5,330 nucleotides of DNA, taken from NCBI GenBank assembly GCA_023146575.1, contig JAGLBU010000103.1, forward strand, positions 1 to 5,330. Direction: 5' to 3'. Numbering within the stretch: position 1 is the first letter of the stretch; every line of letters begins with the position of its first letter. Shown one piece after another: positions 1 to 5,330 of this stretch. This DNA is from Methylococcales bacterium (GTDB lineage: Bacteria; Pseudomonadota; Gammaproteobacteria; Methylococcales; Methylomonadaceae). The position numbers were made by a program, and so were the translations under genes. Below the pieces are notes generated by a model. It was given only the letters and a program-made list of their open reading frames with translations. It did not search any database and had not been told where the DNA came from.

Positions 1-582
1 GAAATAGCCACCCTTTTATGCGACAAAATACAATGCCTTGATTTTTTAGCACCCTTATTGGTGCGATTATACTTAGTCCCTATTTTTTGGATGGCAGGCA
101 CGCAAAAATTTTCAAGCTTTAGCAGTACCGTTGATTGGTTTGGAAATGAAGACTGGGGATTAGGATTACCGTTTCCCTATTTATTGGTTTTTTTAGTGGC
201 AGGGGTCGAATTTTTTGGCGCTATTTTTTTATTTTTTGGGGTAGGCGTTCGTTTAATTTCCATACCTTTAATGATAACTATGATGGTGGCAGGTATTACG
301 GTGCATCTTCAAAATGGCTGGCTCGCAATCGCTACGGGCAGTGGTGTTTTTGCAACTGACCGATCCATAGCCGCCATTGAGCGTTTGGATAAAGCCAAAG
401 ACATTCTCAAGCAATATGGTAATTATGATTGGCTAACTGAAAATGGTAATCTTGTGATGTTAAATAACGGGGTTGAGTTTTCAGCCACCTATTTCATAAT
501 GTTATTAGTATTATTTTTCATGGGCGCGGGTCGTTATGTCAGTATGGATTATTGGCTACGTCGTAAATTTCTTGATTCATAA
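1..582 (+). CDS. DoxX-family membrane protein, HvfX-like (5' partial)
   Basis: This is an integral membrane protein of the DoxX family. The reading frame is open from base 1: 19 codons precede the first start-like codon at 58 (TTG), and they encode DFLAPLL just before VRLYLVPIFW, which fits a normal DoxX N-terminus. The real start therefore lies outside the window and 193 residues are visible. Four hydrophobic segments are seen at about visible residues 16-35, 56-80, 82-103 and 161-178. Conserved-looking stretches are MAGTQKF after segment 1, a Glu in segment 2 (AGVEFFG), TVHLQNGW after segment 3, and YGNYDWLTE...LNNGVEFSATYF before segment 4. The long loop and these late motifs recall HvfX, the DoxX protein of copper-binding RiPP loci (hvfABCX); that subfamily call is from memory and moderate. 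Generic DoxX/DoxD is the fallback. The stop is 9 bp before the next gene, suggesting an operon. Confidence 0.82.
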   Translation, partial: EIATLLCDKIQCLDFLAPLLVRLYLVPIFWMAGTQKFSSFSSTVDWFGNEDWGLGLPFPYLLVFLVAGVEFFGAIFLFFGVGVRLISIPLMITMMVAGITVHLQNGWLAIATGSGVFATDRSIAAIERLDKAKDILKQYGNYDWLTENGNLVMLNNGVEFSATYFIMLLVLFFMGAGRYVSMDYWLRRKFLDS

Positions 583-591
583 GGCGTTCTG

Positions 592-1125
592 ATGCCCTTT
601 AAAATATTTTTTTTGATGCTATTATTTTACACCCCGTTTATTTTTGCAGGGAACTGTGCGGTGTATGCCTATGTCACAGACCCAGACCCAGCGGGATTAA
701 ATGTAAGAGCCAGCCCGAAAGGAAAAATATTAGGCATCATTCCAACGCACGATGCATCGGGGGTAACTGTAAAAATTGTGGATGCGAAACAAGGTTGGAT
801 GAAAATTCAAGAAATTGAAATTTTAGATGCAGGAACTGAGTTTGATATGCCTTCTAATGGTTGGGTACATGGTAGTATGCTGACGGTTGATTTTCGTATA
901 CAACAAGGGGATCGTGATATTTCTTTATACCAAGCTCCTGTTAACACCCCTAAAAAAATACAAATTTTTCATACCGATAAAAACGAACCGCTCCCCAAGA
1001 TAACCAACATACTTGATTGTCGTTCTGGCTGGTTAAAAGTCACGGTTAAAAAAGCCAAAAAAGCGATAAAGGGCTGGCTAGCCGCTAAAAACCAATGCAG
1101 TAACCCGTTAACAACCTGCTCATAA
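592..1125 (+). CDS. secreted SH3-like domain protein
   Basis: This is a 177-residue exported protein. Residues 1-19 form a signal peptide: a short basic start (MPFK), a hydrophobic core, and likely cleavage around FIFA|GN. The mature part contains two bacterial SH3-like units. The first, about 23-100, has the typical LNVRASPKGKILG core (roughly 36-48) followed by GW pairs near 68 and 90. The second, about 101-166, is more degenerate, with LYQAP, SGWLKV and KGWLAA. Four cysteines are present (22, 143, 169, 176); the last two sit in the tail NQCSNPLTTC, so periplasmic disulfides are plausible. No catalytic domain is visible, and SH3-like modules of this type usually bind peptidoglycan or protein ligands. 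The exact role is unknown. The ATG at 616 (Met9) is in frame but would shorten the signal peptide, so 592 is preferred. It is probably co-transcribed with its two neighbours. Confidence 0.82.
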   Translation: MPFKIFFLMLLFYTPFIFAGNCAVYAYVTDPDPAGLNVRASPKGKILGIIPTHDASGVTVKIVDAKQGWMKIQEIEILDAGTEFDMPSNGWVHGSMLTVDFRIQQGDRDISLYQAPVNTPKKIQIFHTDKNEPLPKITNILDCRSGWLKVTVKKAKKAIKGWLAAKNQCSNPLTTCS

Positions 1126-1141
1126 AAAGAGAATTATCCGT

Positions 1142-1801
1142 ATGACGACGTTAACGTTTATTTCAGATACCCATTCTTATCATGATACGTTAACGCTAGG
1201 GGCGGGCGATATTTTAATACATTGCGGTGATTTTACGCGCTATGGCAGTTTAGAAGATACTCAAAGCTTTGCGCATTTTATGGCGGCACAAGATTTTAAA
1301 TATAAAATTGCAATCGCGGGTAATCATGATGCCTGTTTTGAAAATGATGAAAAAAATCAAGCCGAAAAAATTTTAAAGGATCACGGTATTATTTATTTAA
1401 ACGATTCTGGAATTGAAATTAATGGCTTAAAAATATGGGGATCGCCCATTCAGCCTGCCTTTTATAATTGGTCGTTTAATCGAGAGCGAGGGGCGGATAT
1501 TGAAAAACATTGGCAGTTAATCCCCGATGATACCGACCTCTTACTGACACATGGACCTGTTTTTGGGATTTTAGACGTGGTTCATCGGGGCATCAATGTC
1601 GGCTGTGAAGATTTATTAAAAACCGTACAAAAAATTAAACCTAAAATTCATGCCTGTGGTCATATTCATGAAGCCTATGGGGTTACAGAAAAAGAGGGGA
1701 CTATTTTTGTCAATTCCTGCACGCTAGGAATTAGACACGCAAAAGACATTGACCCTAATAATTTTCCTAACAATAATCGCCCTGTTGTTTTGACAATATA
1801 A
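1142..1801 (+). CDS. calcineurin-like metallophosphatase (MPPED/UPF0046-like)
   Basis: This is a 219-residue cytosolic metallophosphoesterase without a signal peptide. All dinuclear-metal motifs of the calcineurin-like fold are intact and in order: SDTH (Asp9, His11), CGDF (Asp30), GNHD (Asn61, His62), THGP (His137) and GHIH (His174, His176). The motif spacing, the GSPIQPAFYNWSFNR segment (100-114) and the short length match the stand-alone 'metallophosphatase domain-containing' group related to MPPED1/2 and UPF0046 proteins. The substrate is unknown; some relatives cleave cyclic nucleotides or other phosphodiesters in vitro, which should not be taken as the role here. A purine-rich AAGAGA at 1127-1132 lies about 9 bp before the ATG as a Shine-Dalgarno site. 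It starts 16 bp after the SH3-protein gene and appears to close the operon. Confidence 0.88.
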   Translation: MTTLTFISDTHSYHDTLTLGAGDILIHCGDFTRYGSLEDTQSFAHFMAAQDFKYKIAIAGNHDACFENDEKNQAEKILKDHGIIYLNDSGIEINGLKIWGSPIQPAFYNWSFNRERGADIEKHWQLIPDDTDLLLTHGPVFGILDVVHRGINVGCEDLLKTVQKIKPKIHACGHIHEAYGVTEKEGTIFVNSCTLGIRHAKDIDPNNFPNNNRPVVLTI

Positions 1802-1895
1802 GCTCGATTTATAAAATTAAGAATATTTAGGGTACAAATTAGACACAACTTTAAAAAGTAACGATTAGAAATGCTATAAGTCATTGATTTAATAG

Positions 1896-1969
1896 TGTCC
1901 CCGACAGGAGTCGAACCTGTAACCTGCCCCTTAGGAGGGGGCTGCGCTATCCAATTGTGCCACGGGGAC
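1896..1969 (-). tRNA. tRNA-Arg (anticodon CCT)
   Basis: The minus strand folds into a complete 74-nt cloverleaf. The acceptor stem is GTCCCCG/CGGGGAC (1963-1969 with 1897-1903), with discriminator A at 1896. The D-loop contains TTGGAT. The anticodon stem is GCCCC/GGGGC with loop CTCCTAA. The variable loop has five bases, and the T-arm is ACAGG-TTCGACT-CCTGT. The anticodon CCT (plus-strand 1933-1935) decodes AGG, and the arm closely resembles E. coli tRNA-Arg(CCT). CCA is not encoded: the next three bases read CTA, so CCA must be added by nucleotidyltransferase. The D-stem pairs GCAC with GCGC, leaving an A12-C23 mismatch. It lies downstream of regA on the same strand. Confidence 0.97.
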
Positions 1970-1982
1970 GTTGTGAGCGATT

Positions 1983-1988
1983 ATTATA
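1983..1988 (-). promoter_or_regulatory. candidate -10 box for tRNA-Arg
   Basis: The minus strand carries a perfect TATAAT here, 13 bp upstream of the mature tRNA 5' end, which would put the transcription start about 5-8 bases before the tRNA. No good -35 hexamer is seen at 16-18 bp spacing (that stretch is A-rich), so this is either a weak or activated promoter, or the tRNA also depends on read-through from regA, which ends 22 bp upstream of the box. Confidence 0.5.
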
Positions 1989-2009
1989 CCGAAAAAAGTA
2001 GGTTATTTT

Positions 2010-2552
2010 TTATTCTTTAACAGGGCGTTTATCCAGTTTTCTCTGCAAGGTACGGCGGTGCATTTTTAAGGCGCGTGCGGCGGCGGAAATGTTGCCATGG
2101 TGTTGCATTAAAACAGTTTGAAGATGTTCCCACTCTAAACGCTTGACTGATAATGGGTTTTCTTTTATTTCAACCGAGGAATCGCCTTGATTTTTATGTA
2201 GGGCTCTGACAATTTCATCGGCGTTTGCAGGTTTGGTTAAGTAATGAATTGCGCCGAGTTTTATGGCTTCTACGGCAGTGGCAATGCTAGCAAAGCCTGT
2301 TAACATGATGATGCGACTGTTATTATCTAATGAAATCAATTTTTTGACCATTTCTAAGCCTGAATCATGCCCAATTCGTAAATCAATCACTGCATATTCT
2401 GGTTCAGTTTCTTCGGCTAAAATCAATCCGTGTTTTATGTCGTTGGCAACGCTGACATCAAAGCCACGTTTTTTAAGTGCGGACTTTAGGACGGTGCAAA
2501 AGGTTTCATCATCATCGACTAGCAATAAGTGAGGGCTATCGGGTTCAGTCAT
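2010..2552 (-). CDS. regA: RegA/PrrA/ActR/RoxR-type redox response regulator
   Basis: This 180-residue protein is the cytosolic DNA-binding partner of the adjacent kinase. The receiver domain (about 8-120) has the acidic cluster Asp13-Asp15, phosphoacceptor Asp57 in AVIDLRI, Thr85 (MLTGFASIATAVEAIKLGA) and Lys107 (LTKPA). The C-terminal Fis-type helix-turn-helix (about 138-173) has WEHLQ, then GNISAAARALKMHRRTLQRKL, with the MHRRTLQRKL recognition helix characteristic of RegA/PrrA/ActR/RoxR. Length is normal for the family. In this family phosphorylated RegA controls respiratory, redox and carbon or nitrogen metabolism genes. The linker (about 121-136) lacks the run of prolines common in the family and keeps only ENP. 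The ATG lies inside the end of regB with an 8-bp overlap, implying translational coupling. The symbol follows alphaproteobacterial usage; pseudomonads call it roxR. Confidence 0.93.
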   Translation of the reverse strand: MTEPDSPHLLLVDDDETFCTVLKSALKKRGFDVSVANDIKHGLILAEETEPEYAVIDLRIGHDSGLEMVKKLISLDNNSRIIMLTGFASIATAVEAIKLGAIHYLTKPANADEIVRALHKNQGDSSVEIKENPLSVKRLEWEHLQTVLMQHHGNISAAARALKMHRRTLQRKLDKRPVKE

Positions 2553-3903
2553 TTATTTTCTCGTTAGGGATGAGTGGTAAGCTGATTCTGACGCATCCGC
2601 CGCCTGTTTTTGGGTGGTTGTAAAATTCAATGCGACCATTGAGTTGTTTAATGGTCGTACAGGCTAGAAATAAGCCTACGCCTAAGCCTTGTTGTTTTCG
2701 ACTTTCCATAGGTTCTAAGCCTTCGTATTGAAGCAGTGTCTGAGGGAGACCTTTCCCAAAATCACGGACTTCAAAGTTTACTTCTTGATTATCCCAATAG
2801 GTATGCAGTTCAATACCTTTATCCACCATGGTAGCTTCGGCGGCATTGTTTAATATATTGATGATCGAATGAGTCAGAGTGCGTTCGGCAATCAAGTTAG
2901 AGGGTGGGTGAATACTGGGTTTGACCACTAAAGAAATTTTTGTGTTGGGGTTATGGGTACGCCATTGTAATAATACTTCGTCGATATAAGCGACTAAATT
3001 CATGATAGTACCTGATTCTGCGCGCATTTCGCCCCCTGATTCGGACATAAGGGATAAGGCAGATTTACAACGGCTAATTTGTTGTTCTAAAATTTGCATT
3101 TTTTCGTGTAAATCAGGGGATGCTTTCTCAGGATAATCTTGTAAGACTTCATGGGTAATAATCGCCATGGTTCCAAGAGGTGTCCCCATATCGTGGGCGG
3201 CACTGGCGGCAAGCGTTGCTAGAGAGACTACGCGCTCATTTCGAAGTTCATTTTCACGCGCCTCAGCGAGGGTTCGTTCTTGATCTCTAACGGTTTTTGA
3301 AAGCTCCACCACAAAATAAGCCACCAGTCCTGCGCTAAAAACAAAGCCTGACCACATGCCAAAAATATGTAAACTAAAATATTTTTGATTACTCATTAAA
3401 TGAAGTTGGTGTAAAACATCGGATGAGATTAGTTTTGGGTCGCTGATATTGGGTTCTAAAACAGGTAAAGGGACATTGTAAGCAATTAAAATGGTATAGG
3501 CGGAGGAGGTGAGTATCACCATATACCACGCATACGTTTGTGGTAATAAAATACCTGTTACAATAAGGGGTAATAGAAAAACCCAGATAATAGGGTTGGA
3601 AGCGCCGCCCGTTAGATACAATAGGCTGGCGATACCACAGACATCTATAATAAGATGGGAAAATATCTCTAATTCGCTGACATTTTCATTGGTCTTTAAG
3701 CGCAGCCATGTGTAAATATTTACGGTGATGATGGATAAAATAACGAATAACAGTTCGGTTTGTGGTAATTTTAGTCCGAAGCCAAAAATAGCAAGAAATA
3801 AAATTCCCATCTCACTCATTATCATCAAATTTCTAAGTACAAATAACCAGTGTAAGTTTTCTCGAACCGATAATTGGGTTTTAGGAATGACTTGTGACAG
3901 CAT
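2545..3903 (-). CDS. regB: RegB/PrrB/RoxS-type redox sensor histidine kinase
   Basis: This inner-membrane sensor kinase has 452 residues from the ATG at 3903; an upstream in-frame TTG at 3906 would add one residue and is followed upstream by a stop at 3913-3915. About six membrane segments span residues 21-200. Between segments 3 and 4 lies GGASNPI (99-105), the counterpart of the RegB quinone-binding heptapeptide GGxxNPF, here ending in Ile. A short coiled region (about 203-225) leads to the phosphorylation helix with His237 in AAHDMGTPLGT, the RegB-specific H-box. Cys279 in QQISRCKSAL matches the family's redox-active cysteine position. The ATPase domain has the N-box (Asn353 in NILNNAAEA), G1 DFGKGLP (381-387) and G2 GLGVGLFL (406-413). 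It should sense quinone or redox state and phosphorylate RegA, encoded immediately downstream with an 8-bp overlap. No strong Shine-Dalgarno is seen. Confidence 0.93.
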   Translation of the reverse strand: MLSQVIPKTQLSVRENLHWLFVLRNLMIMSEMGILFLAIFGFGLKLPQTELLFVILSIITVNIYTWLRLKTNENVSELEIFSHLIIDVCGIASLLYLTGGASNPIIWVFLLPLIVTGILLPQTYAWYMVILTSSAYTILIAYNVPLPVLEPNISDPKLISSDVLHQLHLMSNQKYFSLHIFGMWSGFVFSAGLVAYFVVELSKTVRDQERTLAEARENELRNERVVSLATLAASAAHDMGTPLGTMAIITHEVLQDYPEKASPDLHEKMQILEQQISRCKSALSLMSESGGEMRAESGTIMNLVAYIDEVLLQWRTHNPNTKISLVVKPSIHPPSNLIAERTLTHSIINILNNAAEATMVDKGIELHTYWDNQEVNFEVRDFGKGLPQTLLQYEGLEPMESRKQQGLGVGLFLACTTIKQLNGRIEFYNHPKTGGGCVRISLPLIPNEKIND

Positions 3904-3904
3904 C

Positions 3905-3925
3905 AATTGAACTTAAAAAATTGAA
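3905..3925. repeat. short direct repeat in the regB-rnd divergent region
   Basis: The heptamer AATTGAA occurs at 3905-3911 and again at 3919-3925, 14 bp apart, just upstream of the regB start and within its predicted leader. It could be a tandem operator half-site or chance in AT-rich DNA. It does not resemble the GC-rich RegA binding consensus known from Rhodobacter. Confidence 0.3.
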
Positions 3926-3959
3926 TAGAGCGCTAATTATCCCATATTTTTAATACAAT
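3921..3959 (+). promoter_or_regulatory. candidate promoter(s) of rnd
   Basis: Two plus-strand options exist. One is TTGAAT (3921-3926) with CATATT (3943-3948) at 16-bp spacing, each four of six to consensus. The other is TACAAT (3954-3959), five of six to the -10 consensus but with no -35, which would start transcription at or next to the ATG at 3968. Neither leaves room for a Shine-Dalgarno sequence that is actually present. Confidence 0.35.
3936..3944 (-). promoter_or_regulatory. candidate extended -10 promoter of regBA
   Basis: On the minus strand the bases read TGGGATAAT, matching the extended -10 pattern TGnTATAAT with one mismatch. The predicted start would be near 3929, giving a leader of about 25 nt before the regB ATG at 3903. 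No recognisable -35 box is present, which is acceptable for an extended -10 promoter. It lies in the 64-bp space shared with the divergent rnd gene. Confidence 0.42.
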
Positions 3960-3967
3960 ACGCATTT

Positions 3968-5131
3968 ATGACAACGATTCAATATATAGATACCCCTGAA
4001 CAGCTTGAACAGCTGTGCCAAAAAATTGCGGTTGCGCCGTGGATTGCCTTGGATACTGAGTTTTTACGCGAAAAAACCTACTATCCAAAATTTTGCCTAT
4101 TACAAATCGCCACCCCTGAATGGGTCGCGTGCATTGATCCTTTAGCTTTTAAGCAATTAAATAATTTATTTGAGGTCATTGCGAATCCTAAAATTATTAA
4201 AGTCTTTCATTCCTGTCGCCAAGATTTGGAAATTTTTTATCAACTGACAGGCAATGTGCCTAAACCCGTGTTTGATACTCAGATTGCAGCGCCTTTATTG
4301 GGGATACAAGATAATCCAGGTTATGCAATGTTGGTATCGACATTTCTAAATGTTAATTTGAGTAAGGCGTATACGCGTACTGACTGGAGTGTACGTCCTT
4401 TAAGCCCTGAGCAAATACAATATGCGGCCGATGATGTGATTTATTTATGCCAAATTTATGAAATTATGCAGGCTAAATTGATGGAGTTAGACCGCTTTGA
4501 ATGGTTAGAGGCTGATTTTAAAGCGCTTTATAATTTAGATATTTATGAGGTGAGACCTGAAAATGCGTGGCAACGTATTAAAGGTAAAAAGAAACTGACG
4601 GGGAAACAATTGTCGATTGTACAAAGTTTAACCCAATGGCGAGAACAGTTGGCACGGTCTGAAAACAAACCTCGAAATTGGTTGATTCGGGATGATTTAA
4701 TTATTGAATTAGCCAAATTACAACCGTCAACGGTTAAAGAATTATCAAGTGTGCGCCAGATTAATGACAATTTAGTGCGTCGTCATGGAAAATCGTTATG
4801 TCGATTGATTACAGAAGCTAAACAAAAAAATACCAGCCCTTTAAAAAATGATGATAAAAGCGTTAAAAAAACTCAGCAACAAGAAGCCTTATTAGATGTA
4901 TTATTTGCGATTGTCAGAATTCGTGCGGATGAAAATTCAATTAACCCAAATTTATTAGCGTCACGTAAAGAATTGGAAAAGTTATTATTTAAAGAGGAAG
5001 GTTGTGAGGTTTTAAAAGGCTGGCGTTTTGGAATGGTCGGCAAGGAATTACAAGCATTATTATTAGGGGAGTATTCGTTAAATATTAAACAAGAAAGGTT
5101 AATTATTTCACAGGTGACTGATTTAAAATGA
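3968..5131 (+). CDS. rnd: ribonuclease D
   Basis: This 387-residue cytosolic 3'-5' exoribonuclease trims the 3' ends of tRNA precursors and other small RNAs. The DEDDy exonuclease domain (about 1-175) shows Exo I DTEFLREKTYYP (Asp29, Glu31), Exo II HSCRQDLEIF (Asp86) and Exo III YAADD (Tyr152, Asp156). Each position is one higher than in E. coli RNase D (28, 30, 85, 151, 155). HRDC1 covers about 211-285, with LTQWREQLAR and NKPRNWLIRDD. A second, weaker HRDC region covers about 303-380, with LDVLFAIVRIRADE and GWRFGMVGKELQALLLGE. A Lys/Ser-rich linker at 286-302 separates them. Length is close to the 375 residues of the E. coli enzyme. No Shine-Dalgarno precedes the ATG, but alignment with the family start supports it. 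The gene diverges from regB and its stop overlaps the next ATG. Confidence 0.96.
   Translation: MTTIQYIDTPEQLEQLCQKIAVAPWIALDTEFLREKTYYPKFCLLQIATPEWVACIDPLAFKQLNNLFEVIANPKIIKVFHSCRQDLEIFYQLTGNVPKPVFDTQIAAPLLGIQDNPGYAMLVSTFLNVNLSKAYTRTDWSVRPLSPEQIQYAADDVIYLCQIYEIMQAKLMELDRFEWLEADFKALYNLDIYEVRPENAWQRIKGKKKLTGKQLSIVQSLTQWREQLARSENKPRNWLIRDDLIIELAKLQPSTVKELSSVRQINDNLVRRHGKSLCRLITEAKQKNTSPLKNDDKSVKKTQQQEALLDVLFAIVRIRADENSINPNLLASRKELEKLLFKEEGCEVLKGWRFGMVGKELQALLLGEYSLNIKQERLIISQVTDLK
5112..5131 (+). promoter_or_regulatory. ATGA stop/start overlap with upstream SD-like AGGTG
   Basis: The rnd stop TGA (5129-5131) shares bases with the ATG (5128-5130) of the next gene, and AGGTG at 5112-5116 lies 11 bp before that ATG. 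This arrangement usually means translational coupling by re-initiation and fixes the start of the downstream gene. Confidence 0.6.
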
Positions 5132-5330
5132 CTGGGGTAAAACGGTTATCGTTATCGCAACAAGCGCATGAAATTTTGGAAAGTTTTCTGACGAAAAAGG
5201 CTAGGGTGATTGATGCAACCTGTGGCAATGGCTATGATAGTTTATTTTTAAGCAGGCAGGTTTCAGCGTTAGGGTGTGTTTATAGTTTTGATATTCAACA
5301 AACCGCTATTGATGCAACTTACCAAAGACT
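5128..5330 (+). CDS. class I SAM methyltransferase, YtqB/MnmM-like (3' partial)
   Basis: Only the first 67 codons are in the window; the frame is open to the edge. After a short N-terminal helix (SLSQQAHEILESFL, 8-21) comes VIDATCGNGYDSLFL (27-41), which is motif I of a Rossmann methyltransferase and binds S-adenosylmethionine. A second strand, VYSFDIQQTAIDAT (51-64), follows, with Asp55 positioned to contact the ribose hydroxyls. The DAT-GNG-D and FDIQ-AI-T pattern matches the PF06962 'putative rRNA methylase' family, which includes Bacillus YtqB, now known as MnmM, the enzyme that methylates nm5s2U34 in tRNA to mnm5s2U. Family assignment is good; the exact substrate cannot be read from a fragment. 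It is coupled to rnd by an ATGA overlap, so the two are likely co-transcribed. Confidence 0.8.
   Translation, partial: MTGVKRLSLSQQAHEILESFLTKKARVIDATCGNGYDSLFLSRQVSALGCVYSFDIQQTAIDATYQR

Noticed and set aside
58..60. TTG as the start of the DoxX gene
   Set aside because: The frame stays open to base 1 and the 19 upstream codons encode sequence fitting the family's N-terminus, so the gene begins outside the window.
1730..1846. Repeat ATTAGACAC at 1730-1738 and 1838-1846
   Set aside because: Nine bases in AT-rich DNA, one copy inside a gene and no associated structure; most likely chance.
1675..1884. Minus-strand open frame of 69 codons
   Set aside because: It is mostly antisense to the end of the metallophosphatase gene, has no recognisable domain, and the opposite gene has intact catalytic motifs.
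1802..1895. Terminator between the convergent phosphatase and tRNA genes
   Set aside because: Only the short palindrome ACTTTAAAAAGT at 1848-1859 is present. It has no GC-rich stem and is not followed by a U-tract, so no intrinsic terminator can be claimed.
1896..1969. tRNA-Arg as an integration (att) site
   Set aside because: tRNA-Arg(CCT) genes are frequent targets, but no duplicated 3' end, integrase or foreign-looking genes are seen on either side within the window.
2263..2532. Plus-strand open frame of 89 codons
   Set aside because: It is wholly antisense to the RegA receiver domain and its translation has no family features.
3509..3910. Two plus-strand open frames (3509-3715, 3725-3910)
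   Set aside because: Both are antisense to the membrane-spanning part of regB; low-complexity hydrophobic codons readily leave such frames open.
4543..4770. Minus-strand open frame of 75 codons inside rnd
   Set aside because: It is antisense to the conserved HRDC1 region and shows no domain or ribosome site.

Overview
The window reads as an ordinary chromosomal stretch of a fairly AT-rich gammaproteobacterium. The basis is the gene set: a RegB/RegA-type redox two-component pair, a full-length DEDDy RNase D with two HRDC regions, a tRNA-Arg(CCT) without encoded CCA, and an HvfX-like DoxX protein. Nothing looks like a recent mobile insertion: there is no transposase, integrase, CRISPR array or long repeat. 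The order (for example Methylococcales, Thiotrichales) cannot be fixed from the sequence alone.

Layout. Positions 1-1801 hold three tightly spaced plus-strand genes, probably one operon. The first is a DoxX-family membrane protein whose true start lies left of the window. The second is a secreted protein with two SH3-like repeats. The third is a small calcineurin-type metallophosphatase with all its metal-ligand motifs. Then comes a 94-bp gene-free gap with no convincing terminator, followed on the minus strand by tRNA-Arg(CCT) and the regBA-type operon. In that operon the kinase gene at 2545-3903 is transcribed first and overlaps the response-regulator gene at 2010-2552 by 8 bp. A 64-bp divergent intergenic region separates regB from rnd (RNase D, 3968-5131). 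The rnd stop overlaps the ATG of a class I methyltransferase gene (5128 onward, cut by the window edge) whose N-terminus resembles YtqB/MnmM.

How the genes relate. RegB should sense the redox or quinone state at the inner membrane and phosphorylate Asp57 of RegA, a Fis-type DNA-binding regulator of respiration and energy genes. The rnd/methyltransferase pair and the nearby tRNA suggest a loose RNA-maturation theme (3' trimming, wobble-base modification), but this is inference. The first gene may be the tail of a copper-RiPP (hvf-like) locus lying mostly outside the window.

No clearly new system is visible. The points most worth a second look are a variant quinone-site heptapeptide in RegB, the missing proline hinge in RegA, a MnmM-like gene coupled to rnd, the HvfX-like edge gene, and an apparently leaderless or SD-less rnd start.
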